A stretch of 64,000 nt of DNA, from contig NZ_BSNY01000008.1 in the NCBI RefSeq assembly GCF_030160235.1, positions 33,323-97,322 on the forward strand, given 5' to 3'. Under the pieces are notes generated by a model that was given only the letters and a program-made list of their open reading frames with translations, was not told the DNA's origin and did not search any database. Below are positions 57,252-64,000 of the stretch, piece by piece. The stretch comes from Mesorhizobium huakuii. Lineage in GTDB: Bacteria > Pseudomonadota > Alphaproteobacteria > Rhizobiales > Rhizobiaceae. The first letter of the stretch is position 1. The number at the start of each line of letters is the position of its first letter. Both the position numbers and the translations under genes were made by a program.

Positions 57252-58541
57252 ATGCTTGCAAGGGAAGACCGGCCGCCGCTTTTCGCGTCGGCGTCCTTGT
57301 TCATCATAGGGGCACTCCTTGTGTCTTCCGTCGCCTGGGCGTCCTTTGCCGAGGTCGACGAAATCGCGCGCGGCGACGGCAAGGTCATACCGGCTTCCAA
57401 GACCCAGATCATCCAGTCCAGCGAGCCGGGCGTCGTCCAGGAAATTGCCGTGAAGATCGGACAGATCGTCAAGAAGAACGATCTCATCATCCGCCTCGAC
57501 AACACGATGAACACGTCCAGCCTCGGCGAGCAGCAGGCCAAGGCACGGGCGCTCGAGACGCGCATTGCGCGGCTGAAATTCGAGCAGACCGGCAATATCG
57601 ACGGTCCATTTCCCTGTCCGCCCGAAATCCAGAAGGTGGCGCCGGAAATCTGCGACAACGAGCAGAAGCTGCTCGTCGCGCGCCGTGACAACTTCCAGGT
57701 CAAGCTGTCGGTCCTCAAGTCGCGTCTCGATCAGCGGCTGAACGAATTGGACGAAGCCAACGCCAATCTCGATCGCCTCACCAAAAACCTCGAAGTCAGC
57801 GACCGGGAAACGGCGCTGGTCGAATCCATGGTCAAGAAGGGGCTGATGGCCAGGACCGAGCAGATCCGCGTCGAGCGGGAGCAGACCGAACTGCATGGGC
57901 AGCTGAACCTTGCCGGTGAAACCATCAAGAAAGCCAAGGGGGCCATCACCGAAGCCCAGCTTCAAGTCAACGAGCTCGGCCTGCAGCTGCAACAGGAAGC
58001 GCTGAGCGACCTGACGCAGGCGCTGGCCGATCTTTCGGTCGTCGATGAGACCATACGCGGCGCCACCGACAAGGTGGCACGCACGGATATCCGCTCGCCC
58101 GTCGACGGCATCGTCAACACGCTCGACATCAACACGGTCGGCGCCTTCGTGCAGCCCGGCGCAGTCGTGGCGGGCATCGTGCCGACTTCCGAGACCCTGC
58201 TGGTCGAAGCGCGGGTTTCACCGCGCGATGTTGCCTTCATCCGGCCGGACCAGGACGCGCTGATCAAGATTACCGCCTATGATTTCTCGATCTTCGGCGG
58301 CATCGAGGGCAAGGTCTCCAACATCACCGCCGACAGCCTGGTCGACCAGAAGACGGGCGAACCCTACTACCAGGTACGCGTCGCAACCGAGCGGTCGACG
58401 CTGACGCGAGATGGCAAGACCTATTCGATCATCCCCGGCATGATCTGTTCGGTCGATATCAAGACCGGACGCAAAACCATCCTCACCTATCTGCTCAAGC
58501 CGATCAACAAGGCACGTGAGGAGGCCATGAGTGAACGATAG
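57252..58541 (+). CDS. HlyD-family type I secretion adaptor
   Basis: A 429-residue periplasmic adaptor: one N-terminal membrane helix (about 12-35), a lipoyl-like segment (GDGKVIPASKTQIIQSSEPG), a long coiled-coil hairpin (about 95-275), a second lipoyl half (RSPVDGIVNTL) and a beta-barrel C-terminus (VDIKTGRKTILTYLLKP). It bridges the ABC exporter and the TolC-like duct. It overlaps the RHH gene by 11 bp. Confidence 0.95.
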   Translation: MLAREDRPPLFASASLFIIGALLVSSVAWASFAEVDEIARGDGKVIPASKTQIIQSSEPGVVQEIAVKIGQIVKKNDLIIRLDNTMNTSSLGEQQAKARALETRIARLKFEQTGNIDGPFPCPPEIQKVAPEICDNEQKLLVARRDNFQVKLSVLKSRLDQRLNELDEANANLDRLTKNLEVSDRETALVESMVKKGLMARTEQIRVEREQTELHGQLNLAGETIKKAKGAITEAQLQVNELGLQLQQEALSDLTQALADLSVVDETIRGATDKVARTDIRSPVDGIVNTLDINTVGAFVQPGAVVAGIVPTSETLLVEARVSPRDVAFIRPDQDALIKITAYDFSIFGGIEGKVSNITADSLVDQKTGEPYYQVRVATERSTLTRDGKTYSIIPGMICSVDIKTGRKTILTYLLKPINKAREEAMSER

Positions 58542-59172
58542 CATCACCTCTCCCGCCGCCAATCGCGAGCGGCTGCTGCCACCCATGGCGACAGAGGACT
58601 TCGGGCTGGAATTCCGGGTTGTGGCGCGTGGCGGCACACGACGCGGCATTCGCCTGGAGCGGGCGTTCTGGACCACGCTGAAGCAGATGGCCGAAAGCCG
58701 CAAATGCACGATCGGCATGCTGATCGACGAGATCGCCGAAAGCCATGCCCACACAGGAAACCTGACGTCGGCAATCCGGGTGGCCTGCATGCGCGGACTG
58801 GCCGACGAAAACCAGACCTTGAGAAGGCTTGCGTCGATCAAGACGATCAATGCCATTCTGGTCGCCTGCCCATCACCGGCTTTTGCGCTCTCATCATCGA
58901 AGAGGATCCTGACCTTCAACGCGCCGTTCCAGCAGTTGGTCAGGCGTCAATTGCCGGTTGCGCCAAGCGAGGACGCGCGTCACGACCTGAAGCTTGCCCT
59001 GGATCTCAATGTCGCTGACATATTCGCCCGGCTCGACGCCAATGGCGAAACGCCGGTCGCTACCGGTTTCGTCATCGGCGCGGGCGACCGCCGCTACCGG
59101 GGGCAATTGAACGTGGCGCGGGCGCCGGTGCTCGAACCGGAGCTGCTGATGGCCTTCGTTTTCGGCGGCTAG
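58531..59172 (+). CDS. ribbon-helix-helix protein with extra C-terminal domain
   Basis: A 213-residue protein with GTG start inside the HlyD end (ATGAGTGAACGATAG). About residues 25-95 are an RHH_4-like region (GIRLERAFWTTLKQMAESRK ... IGMLIDEIAES), a fold that normally binds DNA as a dimer. The C-terminal 110 residues form a beta-rich domain of unknown role. Coupling to the secretion genes makes it a candidate regulator of adhesin or secretion expression. That role is inference. Confidence 0.75.
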   Translation: MNDSITSPAANRERLLPPMATEDFGLEFRVVARGGTRRGIRLERAFWTTLKQMAESRKCTIGMLIDEIAESHAHTGNLTSAIRVACMRGLADENQTLRRLASIKTINAILVACPSPAFALSSSKRILTFNAPFQQLVRRQLPVAPSEDARHDLKLALDLNVADIFARLDANGETPVATGFVIGAGDRRYRGQLNVARAPVLEPELLMAFVFGG

Positions 59173-59220
59173 TGCATATCGCCCGAAAGTGGCCCCAGTT
59201 CCGGGGAGACGACATGAGCA
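59170..59220. repeat. palindromic intergenic element C (RIME-like)
   Basis: It begins at the stop of the RHH gene. TGCATATCG (59173-59181) faces CGACATGAGCA (59210-59220) with one mismatch in the core arm, and CCCC/GGGG forms an inner stem. The opening TAGTGC-TATCG matches element B and the CGACATG end matches element A. It lies between convergent genes. Confidence 0.6.
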
Positions 59221-59257
59221 CGAAAGCGTGCCGAACCGTCTGCTTCGCTTGGGTGTG

Positions 59258-60202
59258 CTATGGCTGCAGGCCCTCGCCAGGTGCGACCGTCGCAAGTCCG
59301 CCCTTGATATCGGCGACCTGGGCCGCGCCGGGCCTGGTGCCGTGGATCCACGCGCGGTCGGTGCTGAACGAGTACAATGGCACGTAGTCGGGAAGATCGC
59401 TGTCGCGCACGACGACGTTGCTCAGGCTGTCCAGAATGAAGACGCCGCTGCCGGTGCTGACAGACAGCACGGCATGAAAGAAACCGCGCTTGCGGTCTTG
59501 CAGGACGACGAGCGACATGCTCTGCGCCGGAACGCCTACACGCAGCAGCGCCGCCATCTTGAGAATGGCGAAATCCTCGCAGTCGCCCGCCCGCCGCTCG
59601 AGAATTTCCGACGGCTTGGCCCAGTAATCGAGCTTGCCGTAGACCACGCTGTCCTTCTTGTAGGCGATCGCGTGGTTTATGCTTGAGTTGATGAAGGACA
59701 GCTTGTCGACAAACCGCTTGTCCCTGGCGGCATTGGCGATCGCGGTGAAGATGCTGTTCTTGCCGTCGCACGCAGTGCCCGCGGAACAATCGACGATCGC
59801 TTTGTAGACCGGCGCCCAACGCGCGGAAACCGGAAAATTATGCATGGACAGCGCAACCGACCCGAACACGCCGGGAATGATCGCCGCCGTCTGGATGGGA
59901 TCGATCCCCGCATTGTCCAGCGCCGTCGAAGAGACGTTTTCCTGATCGGCGGCGGCAGTACCGTAGCTGCCGAAAACCATGCCTATTTTGTAGGCCGGGG
60001 CCGGCTGCCAGGGCTGCGGCCGCGCCAGCGAAATGCCACCGAGGGCGGGAGGCGTTTCGACCTTCGCCAGCAGCGCATCGGCAGGATCGGCTTTCGCCGC
60101 GAAAGTGCTCGCGGAGGATGGCTGCGGCAGGCCCATAATGCCGATTGCCAGCAGCAGTGCTTTGAGCCCGGTTGCCCCAAGGGCAGATTTTGCTTTTGTC
60201 AT
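59258..60202 (-). CDS. LapG-like periplasmic cysteine protease (BTLCP)
   Basis: A 314-residue bacterial transglutaminase-like cysteine proteinase. Signal peptide at about 1-31; catalytic Cys208 in RRAGDCEDFA, His243 in FFHAVLS and Asp258 in FILDSLS form the triad. LapG of this family cuts the N-terminus of LapA-type adhesins when c-di-GMP is low. The ATG at 60202 is chosen because GAGGTG lies 6 nt upstream; a GTG at 60211 is the alternative. It is divergent from the giant adhesin gene and convergent with the secretion operon. No LapD-like receptor is in the window. Confidence 0.92.
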   Translation of the reverse strand: MTKAKSALGATGLKALLLAIGIMGLPQPSSASTFAAKADPADALLAKVETPPALGGISLARPQPWQPAPAYKIGMVFGSYGTAAADQENVSSTALDNAGIDPIQTAAIIPGVFGSVALSMHNFPVSARWAPVYKAIVDCSAGTACDGKNSIFTAIANAARDKRFVDKLSFINSSINHAIAYKKDSVVYGKLDYWAKPSEILERRAGDCEDFAILKMAALLRVGVPAQSMSLVVLQDRKRGFFHAVLSVSTGSGVFILDSLSNVVVRDSDLPDYVPLYSFSTDRAWIHGTRPGAAQVADIKGGLATVAPGEGLQP

Positions 60203-60524
60203 AACGCCCACCTCTGACTGTGGACGCTACCAATCCCGCCTCAAATTATTGGAAAAGAAGGTGGATAAGTTTGTTGTACTTGATATCAGTCGTTTTATTT
60301 AAAATTTTATACAAGTTTATACTTCTGTTTACCAAATGACCAAAGCCAAGCCTCGTCAAACGGGTCGCACACCGGCTAATGTATATCAGGTTATATGTTT
60401 CGAGTTTACCACGCATAAAAAATGCAGAAGCCTGCATATCCGAGTATATGAAAAAGATTGCAGGACGGTTGCAAAGTAGAAGTGGTCCCTGTCTCTTTCC
60501 GGGAAATGCCGGAGGGGTTTGGCT
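60203..60524. promoter_or_regulatory. divergent protease/adhesin control region
   Basis: A 322-bp gene-free, strongly AT-rich stretch, especially 60240-60460. It contains the perfect inverted repeat ATGCAG-AAGC-CTGCAT (60422-60437), about 90 bp before the adhesin ATG, and repeated TATAT-rich words (60377-60400, 60444-60450). A GGAGGGG ribosome site (60511-60517) precedes the adhesin start. The binding protein is unknown; the RHH product is a candidate. Confidence 0.5.
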
Positions 60525-63500
60525 ATGACCACCAGTAACGATTTGGACACCGTCTCTCATTCCTGGGGCGAGCACTCTGAACATAACGGCCTGCCGTCGC
60601 AGGCGCAGATCCAGGTCGCGGAGGCAGCCTCGACACAAAAGGCCGCCCCGGCGGCAGCCGAACCGGTTCCTGTCGATGTCGGCAGCGGCGCGCCCGTCAA
60701 ACCGGAAGCTCCTGCAGAGGCGAAGACGCCGCCGGCGGCCGCGCCGCACGAATATGTGGCCGACGCCAACCATGTGGTGAAGCTTCCGGCCAACGTTTCG
60801 ATCGACAACATCAAGGTCGATGGTCACAACCTCGTGCTCGAACAGGCCGATGGCTCGGTGATCGTGATCAAGGATGGCGCCTTGAACGTGCCGACCTTCG
60901 TCATCGGCGATGTCGAAGTGCCGCGCGTTGCCCTGATCGCGGCGCTCGAGGCGAGCCATGTCGACGTTGCTTTCGGCGCCGACGGTTCCATATCGGCAGG
61001 CCCAGGCGGCTCGACGTCGAGTGCCGGCGGAGACTTCTCGGTTCCTCCTGGCGGCATCGGCGACGGGTTCGGCCTATCGGCGCTGTTGCCGCCGACGGAT
61101 CTGGCGTTCGGCCAGCCGGACCATCGCGAACTCTTCCCGTCTCTTATCAAGCCCAATTCCATACCGTCGATCATCGACCTGACGCCTTCCGTCAATGGCG
61201 GCGACACCGTCGTCAATGAAAAAGGCCTGCCGGCAAGCTCTGGGTCGGAAGGCTCGGGCGAGGCGCAGAATCCCGCCCCCAACAGCGACCAGTCCGAGGT
61301 CAACACCGGCACCTTCACCATCACTTCGCCCGACGGTGTCGGCTCGCTGACTATCGCCGGCCAGGTAATTTCGGGTGCCGCGCTGGCCAACAGCGCATCG
61401 ACGCCGATCACTGTCGCCACGCCGCTGGGCAACACGCTGATCATCAACGGCTACGACGCCAGCACCGGCCAGGTGAGCTACAGCTACACGCTCGTCCATA
61501 GTGCTGCTCACCCCGGCGCCGGGACAGATTCCGTCTTCGACAACATGACCGTCACCGTCACCGACACAGATGGCGATGTCTCAGCTCCCGGCACGTTGTC
61601 GGTCCAGATTGTAGACGATGTGCCGACGGCGAACGCGGACGCCAACAGCGTCGGAGCGGGCAGCCATACGCAGATTTCGGGCAACGTGATCACGGGCGTC
61701 GGCGAGACCGACCCGTCCGCCAGCGCGGACGTCAAGGGTGCGGACGGCGCGAGCGTGACCTCGGCCTTTGGGACGGGTGCGGCGCAGGACGTGACATCCG
61801 CAGTCACCGGAACGACGATCGCGGGTCAGTACGGTACGCTGACACTGTATTCGGACGGCCACTACACCTATGACCGCGCTACGAACACGCCGGGCGGCGT
61901 GAGCGATGTGTTCCATTACACGCTGACGGATGGTGACGGCGACCAGTCGAACACCACGCTGACGATCAATATCGGCAATGAGCCGCCGACGCTGGGCGAT
62001 ATCCCTGCCGCCGGTGCTGCCGGTGCGATCGTGTACGAGGCGGGACTGCCGAGCGGTTCGCAGCATGACGGCTCGAACTCGGTGAGCGGCACGGTCGGCT
62101 TCACCTCGCAGGATGGGGTGAACTCGGTGTCGCTGGGCGGCCACGCGCTGTCGAGCGACTCGGGCAATCCGACGACATTTACGGACGCCGCCACGGGCGG
62201 CACGGTGAGTGCGTGGTACGAGTACACCAGCGCGAACGGCACGGGCACGATCCACTACAGCTACACTCTGGCGGCAGACTACCACAGCGCCACGGCTGGC
62301 GACGGAGCCAATACGGAAGCTGCACCCAGCTTCGCGGTCGTCGTAACCGACCTGGACAACCAGCCTGCCTCCGGGAACCTGGTGATCAATGTCATCGACG
62401 ACGTGCCGACGGCGAAAGCCGATACGGACGCCGCGCAGTCTGGTGAGACGGTGACGGGCAATGTCGAGACCGGTACGAGCACCCACGGCACCGGCGCGGC
62501 TGACACGGCAGGAGCCGACGGGATCGCGTCGATCGCCTGGACGGGTTCGGTTACCAGCAACGGAGTGACGACGGTAACGGGCGTGCACGGCGTGCTGACG
62601 GTCTTCGCCGACGGCGATTACAGCTATCACGCCAACCCGAATACGACGACGGGCAATGACGTCTTCAACTACACGATCACGGACGGCGACGGCGACACGT
62701 CGCCGGCGACGCTGACGATCACGGTGGCCAATGGCCAGCCGCAGATATCGCCCGCGGTCGCAGCAGTCGACGAGGCGGGCCTCGACACGACGCCGCCGGC
62801 CGGCGACCTGGGTCCCGGGAATGTAAACGGCTCGCATGCGGGCGACGGTTCGGAGACGACGACAGGTACGCTGACGTTCTCGGACCCTGACGGCGCGACG
62901 GTGACCGGCGTTGCATCAGGCAATGTCGGCAGCGACGTGAGCGGCAATGTCGGCGCGAACATCAATGGATCGTACGGCATCCTGCACGTCAACGCGGATG
63001 GCACCTACACCTATACGCTGACCAATCCGGAAGCGAATGCTCCGGCGGGCAACGACGGCACCAACGTGCAGCCCGGACAGGACGTGTTCACCTATACGGT
63101 GAAAGACAGTTTTGGGAACACCAGCACCTCGACGATCACGATCTCGATCAAGGACGACGTGCCGACGGCGCATAACGACACGGACGCGGCACAGTCCGGC
63201 GAGAAAGTAACGGGCAATGTCGAGACCGGTACGAGCACCCACGGCACCGGCGCGGCTGACACGGCGGGAGCCGACGGGATCGCATCGATCGCCTGGACAG
63301 GTTCAGTAACGAACAACGGTGTGACGACGGTGACGGGCGCGCACGGCGTGCTGACGGTCTTCGCCAATGGCGACTACAGCTATCAGGCCACCCCGAATGC
63401 GCCGACTGGCAATGATGTCTTCAATTACACGATCACGGACGGCGACGGCGACACCTCGCCGGCCACGCTGACGATCGAGGTGACCGGCAGCCAACCGCGT

Positions 63501-64000
63501 GTGGTGGCGGAGGTTGCGACGGTCAACGAGGCAGGCATCGACACGACGCCACCGGCCGGCGACCTGGGCCCCGGGACGGTGGACGGCTCGCATGCGGGCG
63601 ACGGCTCGGAGACCACGACGGGCAAGCTGACCTTCTCGGACCCAGACGGGCCGACCGTGACCGGCGTTGCATCAGGCAATATTGGCGGCGACGTGACCGG
63701 CAATGTCGGCACGAACATCAATGGCACGTACGGCATCCTGCACGTGAACGCGGACGGCAACTACACCTATACGCTGACCAAGCCGGAAATGAATGTGCCG
63801 GCGGGCAACGACGGCGCCACTGTGCAGCCCGGGCAAGACGTGTTCACGTTCACGGTAACCGATGGCTTTGGCAATACATCCACGTCGACCATCTCGATCA
63901 ATATCACGGACGATGTTCCCTCGATTACGCTGAGCGGGACGGCGGCGCCGACGCTGAGCGTCGACGAGAGCTTCATTCCGGTGATCGGCTCGGTTGGCGT
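60525..64000 (+). CDS. giant type I-secreted repeat adhesin (LapA/BapA-like, 3'-incomplete)
   Basis: The frame is open from ATG 60525 to the window end, 1158 codons without a stop. Residues 1-75 are a polar Ala/Pro-rich leader without signal peptide. About 75-145 resemble the BapA-prefix/retention-module fold (VVKLPANVSIDNIKVDG, IVIKDGALNVPTFVIGDVEVP). Ig/cadherin- or VCBS-like beta modules follow, each opening with a DDVPTA-type linker; two are exact 252-residue tandem units (residues 625-876 and 877-1128). Such proteins are exported by type I systems through a C-terminal signal, which lies outside the window. The adjacent exporter and BTLCP protease support a releasable cell-surface adhesin. 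Confidence 0.93.
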   Translation, partial: MTTSNDLDTVSHSWGEHSEHNGLPSQAQIQVAEAASTQKAAPAAAEPVPVDVGSGAPVKPEAPAEAKTPPAAAPHEYVADANHVVKLPANVSIDNIKVDGHNLVLEQADGSVIVIKDGALNVPTFVIGDVEVPRVALIAALEASHVDVAFGADGSISAGPGGSTSSAGGDFSVPPGGIGDGFGLSALLPPTDLAFGQPDHRELFPSLIKPNSIPSIIDLTPSVNGGDTVVNEKGLPASSGSEGSGEAQNPAPNSDQSEVNTGTFTITSPDGVGSLTIAGQVISGAALANSASTPITVATPLGNTLIINGYDASTGQVSYSYTLVHSAAHPGAGTDSVFDNMTVTVTDTDGDVSAPGTLSVQIVDDVPTANADANSVGAGSHTQISGNVITGVGETDPSASADVKGADGASVTSAFGTGAAQDVTSAVTGTTIAGQYGTLTLYSDGHYTYDRATNTPGGVSDVFHYTLTDGDGDQSNTTLTINIGNEPPTLGDIPAAGAAGAIVYEAGLPSGSQHDGSNSVSGTVGFTSQDGVNSVSLGGHALSSDSGNPTTFTDAATGGTVSAWYEYTSANGTGTIHYSYTLAADYHSATAGDGANTEAAPSFAVVVTDLDNQPASGNLVINVIDDVPTAKADTDAAQSGETVTGNVETGTSTHGTGAADTAGADGIASIAWTGSVTSNGVTTVTGVHGVLTVFADGDYSYHANPNTTTGNDVFNYTITDGDGDTSPATLTITVANGQPQISPAVAAVDEAGLDTTPPAGDLGPGNVNGSHAGDGSETTTGTLTFSDPDGATVTGVASGNVGSDVSGNVGANINGSYGILHVNADGTYTYTLTNPEANAPAGNDGTNVQPGQDVFTYTVKDSFGNTSTSTITISIKDDVPTAHNDTDAAQSGEKVTGNVETGTSTHGTGAADTAGADGIASIAWTGSVTNNGVTTVTGAHGVLTVFANGDYSYQATPNAPTGNDVFNYTITDGDGDTSPATLTIEVTGSQPRVVAEVATVNEAGIDTTPPAGDLGPGTVDGSHAGDGSETTTGKLTFSDPDGPTVTGVASGNIGGDVTGNVGTNINGTYGILHVNADGNYTYTLTKPEMNVPAGNDGATVQPGQDVFTFTVTDGFGNTSTSTISINITDDVPSITLSGTAAPTLSVDESFIPVIGSVG
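62397..63152 (+). repeat. adhesin tandem module, copy 1 (756 bp)
   Basis: Starts at GACGACGTGCCGACGGCG and covers 252 codons in frame. It carries GNVETGTSTHGTGAADTAG, NDVFNYTITDGDGDTSPATL, a DTTPPAGDLGPG hinge and NGSYGILHVNADGTYTYTLT. Copy 2 has the same order and length with scattered substitutions. Confidence 0.95.
63153..63908 (+). repeat. adhesin tandem module, copy 2 (756 bp)
   Basis: Exactly the same length as copy 1 and highly similar; the GETGTS-type block near its start and the DTTPPAGDLGPG hinge are nearly unchanged at the DNA level. A third DDVP linker starts at 63909, but what follows (SITLSGTAAPTLSV) is a different module type. A more diverged unit precedes copy 1 from 61614. 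Confidence 0.95.

Noticed and set aside
62397-63908. CRISPR-like array
   Set aside because: The repeat unit is 756 bp, coding and in frame; there are no short direct repeats with unique spacers anywhere in the window.
60824-63976. Series of minus-strand frames within the adhesin
   Set aside because: They arise from the repeats and repeat themselves with the same period; the plus frame is open throughout and has recognisable modules.

Overview
The window is high-GC (about 60-65 % by eye) alphaproteobacterial chromosome. Its gene content points to the Rhizobiales, most likely Mesorhizobium or a close relative: an Entner-Doudoroff operon (zwf-pgl-edd), aceA beside a ScfR/RamB-type regulator, a GumC-like exopolysaccharide cluster, a split Tad pilus locus, and palindromic intergenic elements that look like rhizobial mosaic repeats. 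The genus is inferred from protein and repeat style; no rRNA or tRNA gene was seen to confirm it.

Layout. 0-13 kb is central metabolism: the 5' end of an XRE regulator, isocitrate lyase with a small partner ORF, a degenerate receiver protein, a HAD hydrolase, a glutamine-synthetase-like/FAD oxidoreductase pair resembling puuA-puuB, an SH3 envelope protein, an SDR, and zwf-pgl-edd. 13-18 kb holds a vWA protein gene broken by a frameshift, a TPR/HTH protein, a GlxA-type AraC regulator and folD. 18-28 kb is an exopolysaccharide locus: a Wzz/GumC-like protein, a flippase, four glycosyltransferase-type genes and an O-antigen-ligase-like polymerase, followed by proC. 28-33 kb has a SAF-domain oxidoreductase divergent from a complete galactitol-family PTS permease (IIC-IIA-IIB), which is unusual in this class. 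33-39 kb carries a Tat-exported multicopper oxidase, a DUF882 peptidase-like protein, a His-rich multipass membrane protein, an acyltransferase and an ICMT-like methyltransferase.

39-52.5 kb is a whole Tad/Flp pilus locus in two divergent arms. The minus arm is cpaF-tadB-tadC-tadD-cpaA. The plus arm is flp-flp-cpaB-cpaC-small lipoprotein-tadG-tadE-tadE-cpaE, with an L,D-transpeptidase and a coiled-coil membrane protein translationally coupled to its end. A perfect CtrA-type site, TTAA-N7-TTAA, lies 121 bp upstream of the first pilin start.

53.5-64 kb is a type I secretion/giant adhesin locus: a TolC-like outer-membrane protein, a LapB-type ABC exporter, an HlyD adaptor, an overlapping ribbon-helix-helix protein, a convergent LapG-like periplasmic cysteine protease, and, divergent from the protease, a giant repeat adhesin still open at the window end after 1158 codons. 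The adhesin contains two tandem modules of exactly 756 bp. Together the last two regions look like a surface-attachment island: a pilus for first contact and a secreted, protease-releasable adhesin for lasting attachment, near an exopolysaccharide cluster.
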